Shown here piece after piece: positions 36,717 through 44,017 of a stretch of DNA of 64,000 nt (the first letter of the stretch is position 1; each line of letters starts with the position of its first letter). The stretch lies in assembly GCA_035638075.1 (NCBI GenBank), contig DASRAU010000009.1:1-64000 (forward strand). Direction: 5' to 3'. The notes below the pieces were generated by a model that saw only the letters and a list, made by a program, of their open reading frames with translations, ran no database searches and was not told the origin of the DNA. The position numbers and the translations under genes were made by a program. The stretch comes from DASRAU01 sp035638075 (GTDB lineage: Bacteria > Acidobacteriota > Polarisedimenticolia > Gp22-AA2).

Positions 36717-37313
36717 CTAGATGTCCCGCCGGCCTTCGAGCGCCTTGCCGACGGTCACTTCGTCGGCGTATTCGAGCTCGCTGCCGACCGGCAGCCCGAG
36801 CGCGATGCGGGTGACGCGGACGCCGATCGGCTTGAGCAGGCGCGACAGGTAGACGGCGGTCGCCTCTCCTTCGACGTTCGGGTTGGTGGCGAGGATGACC
36901 TCCTTCACCGTGCCGTCGCGCAGCCGCTCGAGCAGCGGCGCGATCTTGAGGTCATCCGGCCCGATGCCGCGCAGGGGCGCGATCGACCCGTGCAGGATGT
37001 GATAGCGACCGCGGAACTGGCCCGACTTCTCGATGGCGACGAGGTTGTGCGGCTCCTCGACGACGCACAGGCCGGACGGGTCGCGGTCCAGGTCGGCGCA
37101 GATGAGGCACGGGTCGGTGTCGGTGATGTTGAAGCAGATGGAACAGAGGCGGATCTTCTCCTTCACCTCGACGATCGCCTGCGCCAGGGCGCGCGCGTCC
37201 TCGGCATCGCCCCGCAGGATGTAGAAGGCGAGGCGCTGCGCCGACTTCTGGCCGACGCCGGGCAGCTTGCGCAGGCGTTCGATCAGTTTTTCGAGGGGGG
37301 CGGCGAACTGCAT
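36717..37313 (-). CDS. recR: recombination mediator RecR
   Basis: 198 residues, the usual length. The order is helix-hairpin-helix (about 10-40, L-R-K-L-P-G-V-G-Q-K-S-A-Q-R-L), a four-Cys zinc finger (Cys57, Cys60, Cys69, Cys72), a Toprim domain (about 80-175) and a C-terminal Walker-B-like end. RecR with RecO loads RecA at gaps. It follows ybaB with a 24-nt gap, in the widely conserved dnaX-ybaB-recR order. Confidence 0.96.
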   Translation of the reverse strand: MQFAAPLEKLIERLRKLPGVGQKSAQRLAFYILRGDAEDARALAQAIVEVKEKIRLCSICFNITDTDPCLICADLDRDPSGLCVVEEPHNLVAIEKSGQFRGRYHILHGSIAPLRGIGPDDLKIAPLLERLRDGTVKEVILATNPNVEGEATAVYLSRLLKPIGVRVTRIALGLPVGSELEYADEVTVGKALEGRRDI

Positions 37314-37337
37314 CGGCGGGCGGCGGCTCCGGAAATC

Positions 37338-37628
37338 CTAGAAGCCGAGCCCGGGCATCTTCAGGGCTCCCATCTTCTCCTGCAGGGCCTCTTCGAGCTT
37401 GCGGTGCGCCTCGTTCAGAGCGGCGAGCACCAGGTCCTCGAGCATCTCGGCGTCGCTTCCGGCGACCGCCTCGGGCTTGATGCCGACCTTGGTGACGGCG
37501 TGGTTCCCGGCCATCTGGATCGTCACCATCCCGCCCCCGGAGGTTCCCTCGACCGAGAGGGCGGCGATCTCCTTCTGCATCTTCTCCTGCATCTTCTGGG
37601 CCTGCTTCATCAGCAGCCGCATGTCCAT
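37338..37628 (-). CDS. ybaB: nucleoid-associated protein YbaB/EbfC
   Basis: 96 residues. The N-terminal helix M-R-L-L-M-K-Q-A-Q-K-M-Q-E-K-M-Q and the following G-G-G-M-V-T-I-Q-M-A-G-N strand are characteristic of YbaB, which forms a tweezer-like dimer that binds DNA. It lies 14 nt after dnaX. AGGAG and a purine-rich tract upstream serve as the ribosome binding site. Confidence 0.95.
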   Translation of the reverse strand: MDMRLLMKQAQKMQEKMQKEIAALSVEGTSGGGMVTIQMAGNHAVTKVGIKPEAVAGSDAEMLEDLVLAALNEAHRKLEEALQEKMGALKMPGLGF

Positions 37629-37642
37629 GGTCTTCTCTTCTC

Positions 37643-39577
37643 CTATCCCAGCGGCTCGACGTCGACGAGCTCGCCGCCGAACATCTCGAGCATCGAGCGG
37701 ACCGAGGGATCGCCGAGCGCCCGATCCTTGAGCGCCTGGCGCTCGGCGTCGTCGAGCTTCGGCGCCGCGGGACGGCCCGGTGCGGATCTTGGCGCGCCCG
37801 GTGACGACCCGCGCGGGGCGACATCGGCCCCGAACGTGGCGCGCGGCGGCGGCACGTACTGCGGGCGCGGGGCGGCGAACGTCGCGCCCGGCACCGCGGC
37901 CGGCAGCGCCGGGACCGCGGCCGCGCCGAGCGCCATGGGCTCGAACGAACCGGGAGCGCCGGTTTCGACGACGATGCGCAGCTCGCGCCCCGACAGCTCG
38001 CGCGCCGTCTTCTTCAGATATTCGGTCACGTCGCGGCTCTGCACCTTGTCGCGGAAGAAGGTCTGCTTCTCGCTGAAGACGATGCGCAGGGCATCCTCCG
38101 CCGGCTGGATCCAGATTGCCTGCTCGAGCATGCTGCCGATGGTCACGCGCTCCTCGTGCACCCGCTGCAGCAGCGCCTCGACGAAGGCCTGCGACGGCAC
38201 GGGCGCATCGGTCGCCGACAACGGGGGGGCGGCGCCGGGCAGCGGCTCCGCGACCGGCACGACGGGCGATGCCGGAGCCGCGACCGGAGCGAAGGCCGGG
38301 GCGGGAGAGGCGCTCATGGTGCGCGACGATCCGGGGCCCGGTGTCGCGGGGGAGGGGCGGCCGGCGGACGGGGCCGTGCCGCGCCCGGTGTCGGGCGGCA
38401 TCGTTCCGGCGGGCTTCGGTCCTCCGGGCTGCGGCGTGGGACCGCCCGGTCCTTCGAGCGCCGCGAGGATCTCCTCGATCGGCTTGAGGTCGGCGAGGCG
38501 CGCCAGGCGGATGCCGAGCGCCTCGAGCAGGAAGCGGGCGTGGGTCGAGTTCTTGATCCGCCCCTCCTCGCGCGTGACGATCTCGATGAAGCGCAGGAGC
38601 TCGTCTTCGCTCCAGAGGGCGGCGCGCTCCGCCAGGGCGAGAATCTCCTCCGCCGTGCCGGCGAGGTACTTCGCCGGGTCGCTCACCGTGCGGGCGAGCA
38701 GCAGGTCGCGCGCCTGCGCCAGGACGTCCTCGAGGAACTCGACCGGCTGGTAGCCCTTCTCGAACAGGGTGTCCACGATGGCGACGATGCGGTCGCAGTC
38801 GCGCCCGCGCACCGCGGCGAAGAAGTCGAGGATCAGCTCGCGGTCGACGACACCGAGGATCGTGCGCGCCTTCTCATCCGTCACCGTGGTGCCGGAGAAG
38901 GCGATCACCTGGTCGAGGGCCGACAAAGCGTCGCGCAGCGAGCCTTCCGCCACCCGCACGATGAGATCGGCCGCCTTTGGCTCGATGGTCGCCCCTTCCC
39001 CTTCCGCGACCTTCTTGAGGTGCTCGAGCAGGATCGACGGCGCCACCTTCTTGAACTCGAAGTGCTGGCAGCGCGACAGGATGGTGCGCGGGATCTCGCG
39101 GTACTCGGTGGTCGCGAAGATGAACACCACCTGGGGCGGGGGCTCCTCGAGCGTCTTGAGGAGCGCGTTCCACGCCGGGTCGGTCAGCATGTGCACTTCG
39201 TCGATGATGAAGACCTTGTAGCGGTCGCGCGCCGGCGCATAGCGAACCGTCTCGCGCAGTTCGCGCACGTCGTCGATGCCGCGGTTGCTGGCGCCGTCGA
39301 TCTCCAGCACGTCGAGAGAGCGGCTCTGGGCGATCTCGAGGCACGACGAGCAGGTGTTGTCCGGGTGCGCCGTCGGCCCACGCTCGCAGTTGAGCGCCTT
39401 CGCCAGCAGGCGCGCCACCGTCGTCTTGCCGCAGCCGCGCGGCCCGGAGAACAGATAGGCGTGATGCAGCCGGCGCTGCTCGACGGCGTTCTCCAGGGTC
39501 TGGATGATGGGGCGCTGGCCGACGACCTCCTCGAAGGTCTGCGGCCGGTACTTGCGGGCGATGACCTGGTAGCTCAT
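37643..39577 (-). CDS. dnaX: DNA polymerase III subunit gamma/tau
   Basis: 644 residues. The AAA+ clamp-loader domain has Walker A GPRGCGKT (45-52), Walker B in I-I-D-E-V-H-M (124-130) and sensor 1 F-A-T-T-E. The zinc finger has only three of the usual four Cys: Cys64, Cys76 and Cys79; the position expected for the second Cys (73) is Asp. After the clamp-loader core a long Pro/Ala-rich linker (about 400-500) leads to a tau-like C-terminal domain. I see no A-rich slippery site for a frameshifted gamma form. It directly follows the SRP RNA gene. ATG 39577 begins the conserved M-S-Y-Q-V-I-A-R-K-Y-R-P; ATG 39598 is an alternative. Confidence 0.95.
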   Translation of the reverse strand: MSYQVIARKYRPQTFEEVVGQRPIIQTLENAVEQRRLHHAYLFSGPRGCGKTTVARLLAKALNCERGPTAHPDNTCSSCLEIAQSRSLDVLEIDGASNRGIDDVRELRETVRYAPARDRYKVFIIDEVHMLTDPAWNALLKTLEEPPPQVVFIFATTEYREIPRTILSRCQHFEFKKVAPSILLEHLKKVAEGEGATIEPKAADLIVRVAEGSLRDALSALDQVIAFSGTTVTDEKARTILGVVDRELILDFFAAVRGRDCDRIVAIVDTLFEKGYQPVEFLEDVLAQARDLLLARTVSDPAKYLAGTAEEILALAERAALWSEDELLRFIEIVTREEGRIKNSTHARFLLEALGIRLARLADLKPIEEILAALEGPGGPTPQPGGPKPAGTMPPDTGRGTAPSAGRPSPATPGPGSSRTMSASPAPAFAPVAAPASPVVPVAEPLPGAAPPLSATDAPVPSQAFVEALLQRVHEERVTIGSMLEQAIWIQPAEDALRIVFSEKQTFFRDKVQSRDVTEYLKKTARELSGRELRIVVETGAPGSFEPMALGAAAVPALPAAVPGATFAAPRPQYVPPPRATFGADVAPRGSSPGAPRSAPGRPAAPKLDDAERQALKDRALGDPSVRSMLEMFGGELVDVEPLG

Positions 39578-39615
39578 CGGAGGAGGGTCTCGTTCCATGC
39601 TCAAGCCGGTCTGAA

Positions 39616-39722
39616 GGCCGGTCCGAGCGGACCCGCGGCACCTGCGAGGTCCGCCTTACGGCTGCTCCCTTCCGGGCCTGACCGGGTTCGGTGGTTCGCA
39701 TCGCGCGGGGCTCGGGCCGGCC
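39616..39722 (-). ncRNA. ffs: signal recognition particle RNA, small (4.5S) type
   Basis: The minus strand has the invariant SRP domain IV apex: GGTCAGGCCCGGAAGGGAGC followed by AGCC, at 39660-39682, with the GGAA tetraloop and the asymmetric A-rich loop that bind Ffh. Flanking sequences pair as expected for a single long hairpin: GGCCGG with CCGGCC at the ends, CCGAGC with GCTCGG, CCCGCG with CGCGGG and TGCGA with TCGCA. The predicted RNA is about 107 nt, the normal size. End coordinates are set by the terminal pairs and could be off by several nt. It precedes dnaX, as in many bacteria. Confidence 0.93.
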
Positions 39723-39860
39723 ATCACGCCGGCTTCCCCTGCAATGTCAGTCGATCGGAACTCGGATTTCGCGACTCGAATTACGACCGCGGGATGCTAA
39801 CCCGATCGATCGCGGGGTGTCAACGAATCGCGGTCACAGCCGCGCCCGCCGTGCACCGGT

Positions 39861-39890
39861 TCGACGCCGCCCGCCTTCCCGGGTTAGACT
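39861..39890 (+). promoter_or_regulatory. promoter TCGACG-18-TAGACT, near-leaderless
   Basis: TCGACG at 39861-39866, an 18-nt spacer and TAGACT at 39885-39890. The ATG of the thioredoxin-like gene is at 39902, 11 nt later, so the leader would be only about 5 nt. No ribosome binding site is present. Confidence 0.4.
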
Positions 39891-39901
39891 CCACGCCTTC
39901 G

Positions 39902-40522
39902 ATGCGAACCGGGATCCCCTTTGCGCTGCTTTCGGCGCTTCCGCTGCTCCTCGCGGCCGCGCCGGCTCCCGCTCCGGCCGCCAAAGCGGCCACGCCCGCG
40001 CCCGCCACCAAGACCGGGGCGCAGCCGGCCGCCGCCAAGGCCGGCGTCCAGCCGGCCACCGCGACGAAGGGGCCGGCGCTGACCGCGGCGAAGGCCGCCG
40101 ACGTGAAGAAGGCGATCGCGGCGCCGGGGGCGAAGGCGGTGCTGGTGAACATCTGGGCCTCCTGGTGCGGCCCGTGCCGCGACGAGTTCCCGGATGTTCT
40201 GAAGATCCGCCGCGACCTCGGATCGCAGGGCGTGCGGGTCATCCTCGTCTCGGCCGACTTCGACGATGCCGAGGCCAGAGCCGATGCGGTGAAGTTCCTG
40301 TCCGACATGGGGGTCGATTTCCCGTCCTTCATCAAGGTCGGGAAGGACGAGGAGTTCATCGACGGGCTGGCGAAGGAGTGGACCGGCACGCTGCCCGCGA
40401 CCCTCGTTTATGACGGGACGGGCACGCTGCGGGACCTGCGCGAGGGGAAGCAGTCGTACGAGACGTTCCGCGGCATGGTGGAGAAGGTCCTCAAGGACGG
40501 GAGCGCCCGCCCCGCTTCGTGA
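39902..40522 (+). CDS. exported thioredoxin-fold protein (TlpA/ResA-like)
   Basis: 206 residues. A signal peptide (about 1-24) is followed by a low-complexity Ala/Pro/Lys linker (about 25-70) and a thioredoxin domain with the redox motif W-C-G-P-C in N-I-W-A-S-W-C-G-P-C-R-D-E-F. Domain end motifs include G-T-L-P-A-T-L-V-Y-D with the cis-Pro. It is probably a periplasmic thiol-disulfide oxidoreductase, possibly for cytochrome or envelope protein maturation. The following gene, 88 nt downstream, encodes a second thioredoxin-fold protein, so they may form a small unit. Confidence 0.85.
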   Translation: MRTGIPFALLSALPLLLAAAPAPAPAAKAATPAPATKTGAQPAAAKAGVQPATATKGPALTAAKAADVKKAIAAPGAKAVLVNIWASWCGPCRDEFPDVLKIRRDLGSQGVRVILVSADFDDAEARADAVKFLSDMGVDFPSFIKVGKDEEFIDGLAKEWTGTLPATLVYDGTGTLRDLREGKQSYETFRGMVEKVLKDGSARPAS

Positions 40523-40610
40523 GGCCGGCGCCGCCTCGCGGCGGCCCGCTGACGACGCACCGAACACGCACCAACCAGGGTGGTCCCCTGAACACAAGGA
40601 GGAAGGTCCG

Positions 40611-41234
40611 ATGAAGCAGTCGCTCGCGCTCGTGTCCCTTGCCGTCGTGGCGGCGGCCTTCGCCGTGGCACCGATGTTCGCCCAGGATGCGCCGAAGGCG
40701 CTCGGCCTCGGCGCGGCCATTCCGATGGCCGATAAGAAGATGAAGAACGTCGACGGCAAGGAGATCGCCGTCGCCGACGTCAAGGGCGCGAAGGGGACCC
40801 TCGTCGTCTTCACCTGCAACGCCTGCCCCTACGCCAAGGGGTGGGAGGACCGCATCGTCGCCCTCGGCAACGAGTACAAGGCGAAGGGGATCGGCGTCAT
40901 CGCGGTCAATGCCAACGACCCGGGCAAGGTGTCCGAGGACGGCTATGACCAGATGAAGACGCGCGCCCAGGAGAAGCACTTCGGCTTCCCGTACGTCGTG
41001 GACGCGACCTCGGGTCTGGCGAAGGCCTACGGCGCCACCCGCACCCCCGAGGCGTTCCTGTTCGACGCGCAGGGGAGGCTCGTGTACCACGGCACCATCG
41101 ACGACAACATGCAGGATCCGGAGAAGGTCTCCTCGCATTACCTGTCCGACGCGCTCGCCGCGGTGTCGAGCGGCAAGGACGTGGCGGTGAAGGAAACCAA
41201 GGCGATGGGCTGCGGCATCAAGTTCCGCGCCTGA
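40611..41234 (+). CDS. exported redoxin/AhpC-TSA-like protein
   Basis: 207 residues with a signal peptide (about 1-24, ending M-F-A-Q). The thioredoxin-like domain has V-V-F-T-C-N-A-C-P-Y-A-K-G-W with a C-x2-C pair in place of W-C-x2-C, G-V-I-A-V-N-A-N-D-P, and T-R-T-P-E-A-F-L-F-D with the cis-Pro. This group of redoxin-domain proteins is common in Planctomycetes and Acidobacteriota; the exact role is unknown. AAGGAGG before ATG 40611 is a strong ribosome binding site. It is followed by a tandem hairpin terminator. Confidence 0.85.
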   Translation: MKQSLALVSLAVVAAAFAVAPMFAQDAPKALGLGAAIPMADKKMKNVDGKEIAVADVKGAKGTLVVFTCNACPYAKGWEDRIVALGNEYKAKGIGVIAVNANDPGKVSEDGYDQMKTRAQEKHFGFPYVVDATSGLAKAYGATRTPEAFLFDAQGRLVYHGTIDDNMQDPEKVSSHYLSDALAAVSSGKDVAVKETKAMGCGIKFRA

Positions 41235-41240
41235 GGTGAG

Positions 41241-41256
41241 CCGGGCTTCGGCCCGG
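41241..41256 (+). terminator. UUCG-tetraloop hairpin
   Basis: CCGGGC-TTCG-GCCCGG forms a 6-bp stem closed by a C(UUCG)G tetraloop immediately after the redoxin stop codon. It probably acts together with the larger hairpin downstream, protecting the 3' end or helping termination. Confidence 0.5.
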
Positions 41257-41267
41257 GTGTGAAATCC

Positions 41268-41308
41268 GGGGGCGCTTCGACTTCCACCGACGGAAGCGAA
41301 GCGCCCCC
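41268..41308 (+). terminator. terminator hairpin after the redoxin gene
   Basis: A long stem pairs GGGGGCGCTTCG-A-CTTCC (41268-41285) with its complement at 41292-41308, with one unpaired A and a 6-nt loop, followed by the T-rich GTTGTTTG. It lies before the converging acyltransferase gene. Confidence 0.75.
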
Positions 41309-41335
41309 GTTGTTTGATCCGGGCTCCGCGGCGGA

Positions 41336-42502
41336 CTATCCGGGCTCGACGGCCGCTCCGGGAATGGCGGCCGGCCGCGCCGCCACCGGCGCGGCGGTCA
41401 CATGCGGGGCGCTCTTCCGCGAGCGGCGCAGCGGCTTCTCGACCAGATAATAGGCGGCGCTGGAGATCGCATAGACCGCGGCCAGGGTCGTGAGGAACAG
41501 GAGCGGCTCCGGCAGGAAGCCCAGGTGCTCCTTCACCGGAGAGACGATCACCTGCTGGTAGAGATAGACCGAGTAGGAGATGGTCCCGAGGTAGCGCACC
41601 CAGCGCCACTCCAGCCACTTCCATCCCGGCGTGGTGGCGAAGGTGATGGCCTGCAGGAGCAGCGTCATCAGGAGGATCGGGTTGACGATGAACCCGATGA
41701 TGTTGCGGTACTCGACTCCCCAGATCTTCTCGCACACCGCCGAAGCGCCGATGAGCACGATGGTCAAGAGCGGCATGAGCGCGTTGTCGGTCACGACCGA
41801 CACGTAAGACCGCATGCTGCCGGTCTTCAGGAGCACGGCCACCAGACACCCCAGCAGCAGGTGATCGGCGCGCATGTCGAAGGCCTCGTACACGTAGCCC
41901 TGCGGCACGGCGCCCGAGAGCCACATGACGCTGCGGTAGGCCCAGACGGCCGCGAGGATGACCACGAGGGTCCCCGCCAGGCGGCGCCGGTCGCGCCGCA
42001 GCGCCAGGAACAGGAGCGGCCAGAGAAGGTAGAACTGCAGCTCGAGGGCGAGCGCCCAGGTGTGGCTGAAGGCGGTGTTGGGGTCGCCGACGATCCCCTG
42101 CCAGTAGTTCACGACGAACAGTGAGGCCGTGATCACCTGCGCCCAGACGATGCGCTTGTCGAGGACGAGCAGCGCCGCGGTCGTGGCGAAAAGGAAGACG
42201 AAGAAGGCCGGCACGATGTGCCGGGTGCGGCGGACGTAGAAGGCGCGGACGCCGATCGAGCCCTTGCGGTCCTCCTCGCCGAGCAGCAGCCAGGTGATGA
42301 GGAAGCCGCTGAGCACCAGGAAGTTCATCACCCCGAGCCCGCCGGGCGCCCAGCGCGGGGTGTAGTGGTAGGCGATGACCGCGAACGAGCCGAGGGCCCG
42401 CATCCCGTCGAGCCCGGGGATGCGCCGGGCCATCAGGCCCGCCGTGAGACTGGCGGGATAGCCCGCTTCGCGCGATCCGGTTGGCGACGCCTGCGCCTGC
42501 AT
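41336..42502 (-). CDS. acyltransferase 3 family membrane protein
   Basis: 388 residues with about ten hydrophobic helices. It has I-P-G-L-D-G-M-R-A-L-G-S-F-A-V-I-A-Y-H-Y with the catalytic His, G-V-M-N-F-L-V-L-S-G-F-L-I-T-W-L-L, and T-W-A-L-A-L-E-L-Q-F-Y-L-L-W-P. This is the third OafA-like gene in the window and lies 350 nt from the polysaccharide operon but points away from it. A role in O-acylating the polysaccharide is possible. The start at 42502 is the last ATG before the first helix that leaves a normal N-tail; upstream sequence in frame is not family-like. Confidence 0.83.
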   Translation of the reverse strand: MQAQASPTGSREAGYPASLTAGLMARRIPGLDGMRALGSFAVIAYHYTPRWAPGGLGVMNFLVLSGFLITWLLLGEEDRKGSIGVRAFYVRRTRHIVPAFFVFLFATTAALLVLDKRIVWAQVITASLFVVNYWQGIVGDPNTAFSHTWALALELQFYLLWPLLFLALRRDRRRLAGTLVVILAAVWAYRSVMWLSGAVPQGYVYEAFDMRADHLLLGCLVAVLLKTGSMRSYVSVVTDNALMPLLTIVLIGASAVCEKIWGVEYRNIIGFIVNPILLMTLLLQAITFATTPGWKWLEWRWVRYLGTISYSVYLYQQVIVSPVKEHLGFLPEPLLFLTTLAAVYAISSAAYYLVEKPLRRSRKSAPHVTAAPVAARPAAIPGAAVEPG

Positions 42503-42853
42503 GCGGTCCGTGCCGATCTCCCCGCCCCCGGGGCCTCTCTCGAATGAGGCAGACAGCGTAGAAGCGGGATTGCCGCGCGGCAAGTCGGGCGCTCTCTGCG
42601 TCCGTGGTCGGGAAATGCGCGCCGGCCGCGGGACGGCGCGGTGTCGCGTTCCGGAAGACCGCATCGCGGTGCGATCCGGTCGCGTGGAACGCTTGGCGGA
42701 CGCGGCGTTCGAGTCGTCGGGAAATGCCGCGACGGGAATACGGGATCCTGCCGATTGTCCCTCCTGCACCCGCGCCGTAAAACAGCGCCATCAGAAACGT
42801 GACGCTGTGACGGACGTCCGACGGCAGCTTCTGGCGCCGGTCCGGGAGGCCCG
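42503..42853. other. 351-nt intergenic region before the polysaccharide operon
   Basis: No convincing gene or RNA is seen here. It holds the divergent upstream regions of the acyltransferase gene and of the polysaccharide operon. The motif GTCGGGAAATGC occurs twice (near 42607 and 42714), and a promoter candidate lies at 42755-42783. I looked for an ops element (GGCGGTAG core) of RfaH-type regulation and did not see one. Confidence 0.6.
42755..42783 (+). promoter_or_regulatory. promoter TTGTCC-17-TAAAAC for the polysaccharide operon
   Basis: TTGTCC at 42755-42760, a 17-nt spacer and TAAAAC at 42778-42783. The leader would be about 60 nt and includes GGGAGG 5 nt before ATG 42854. It is the only promoter candidate I see for the 17 or more genes that follow. 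Confidence 0.45.
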
Positions 42854-43378
42854 ATGAAGCGAGCGCGAAACGGAAGCAGGATGAAGACGACGGCGCGGGG
42901 CGCGGGCCTCGCCGCCCTCTCTCTGCTGCTGTCCTTCGTGACGCTGCCGGGCCCGGCGCACGCCGCAGCCGACGCAGCCGGCGCCGGGATGGACGGAGGC
43001 GGCTGCCTCACCGCGCCGGACGAGCAGCGCATCACGCACGGCTTCGATCTGCACTGCGACGCCGACGATCCGCCCAACACGCTCGACATCGACTGGGCAG
43101 GACACCGCTTCCACCTGGCCGAGGTCGGAAGCGCCCGCTGCACCGACGACCCGGCGATCGATCTCGAGCCGCCGGTCGCCGGCTTCGACACGGTCAGCGG
43201 GAACGGGACCGGGCGCCTGAACGACGAGGACGGCGCCACCGTGGAATGGACATTCAGCGACGCAGGGGCCGCCGGGGTCGAGGACCGCGCCGCCATCATC
43301 ATCAGAAACCCGTCGGGCGACGTCGTGCTCGACGTGTCCGGCACGCTCACCTACGGCAACCACGAGGCTCACGAATGA
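42854..43378 (+). CDS. small secreted protein, post-COAP-1-like
   Basis: 174 residues with a signal peptide (about 1-38, T-L-P-G-P-A-H-A). The mature sequence G-G-G-C-L-T-A-P, H-G-F-D-L-H-C-D-A-D-D-P-P-N-T-L-D-I-D-W, F-H-L-A-E-V with a second Cys pair, G-F-D-T-V-S-G-N-G-T-G-R and the ending G-N-H-E-A-H resembles the domain named post-COAP-1 found in secreted bacterial proteins. Function is unknown. It is 56 nt upstream of the NusG-like gene and appears to open the polysaccharide operon. GGGAGG precedes the ATG. Confidence 0.65.
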   Translation: MKRARNGSRMKTTARGAGLAALSLLLSFVTLPGPAHAAADAAGAGMDGGGCLTAPDEQRITHGFDLHCDADDPPNTLDIDWAGHRFHLAEVGSARCTDDPAIDLEPPVAGFDTVSGNGTGRLNDEDGATVEWTFSDAGAAGVEDRAAIIIRNPSGDVVLDVSGTLTYGNHEAHE

Positions 43379-43434
43379 CCCCGGGCTCCGCAGCGCACGC
43401 GGGGACCCCTTCTTCTCCTGCAGTGGAGGTTCCC

Positions 43435-44016
43435 ATGAACGAGGTCGCGCAGTGGCACGTGCTCCAGACCCGCAGCCAGTGGGAGCAGCAGGTGCATGAC
43501 TCCCTGACCGACGCCGGCTACGAGGTGGCCCTGCCGCGCACGCGGCGCTGGACCACCCCCAGCGGCGAGCAGCGCGGCTGCGGCGCCCCGCTCTTCCCCG
43601 GCTATCTCTTCGTCCGCGGCCCGCTCGACCGGGACGCCCGGGACGAGGTGCGCCGGACCCGCGGCGTCATCGCCATCGTCGGTGATGACCACCCCGTGGT
43701 CCTGCCCGAGGCCGAGATGGAGACCATCCGCCACATCGTCGACTCGGGTGTCGCGACGGTGCCGCACGCCTTCCTGTGCGTCGGCCGGCGCGTGCGCGTC
43801 CGCGACGGTGTGCTCGGCGGCATCGAGGGGATCCTGGCCCGCTCGCGTCCCGACAAGGCGTTCTTCGTGATGTCGTTCCCGGTCCTGAAGCGCAGCGTCG
43901 CCGTCGAGATGGAGGCCGCCTCGGTCGAGCCGCTCGACAGGCCCGTCGCGCTGCCGCGGCGTCGCGACACGGTCCGCATCCTGCCGGTGGCCCACGATCC
44001 GCAGCAGGCGGCCTGA
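43435..44016 (+). CDS. NusG-like transcription antiterminator (UpxY/LoaP type)
   Basis: 193 residues. An NGN domain (about 5-105) carries W-H-V-L-Q-T-R-S-Q-W-E-Q-Q-V and L-F-P-G-Y-L-F-V-R, and a KOW domain follows (about 117-135, G-R-R-V-R-V-R-D-G-V-L-G-G-I-E-G-I-L). The protein is a specialised NusG paralogue, because its position at the head of a polysaccharide operon is that of UpxY, RfaH-like and LoaP proteins, which suppress termination or polarity in long operons. GGAGG 5 nt before ATG 43435 fixes the start. Confidence 0.9.
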   Translation: MNEVAQWHVLQTRSQWEQQVHDSLTDAGYEVALPRTRRWTTPSGEQRGCGAPLFPGYLFVRGPLDRDARDEVRRTRGVIAIVGDDHPVVLPEAEMETIRHIVDSGVATVPHAFLCVGRRVRVRDGVLGGIEGILARSRPDKAFFVMSFPVLKRSVAVEMEAASVEPLDRPVALPRRRDTVRILPVAHDPQQAA

Positions 44017-44017
44017 C

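Noticed and set aside
37643..39577. Programmed frameshift for a gamma form of dnaX
   Set aside because: No A6G-type slippery heptamer with a stimulating hairpin is evident on the coding strand.
42503..43434. RfaH-type ops element for the NusG-like protein
   Set aside because: No GGCGGTAG-like core was found in the leader.
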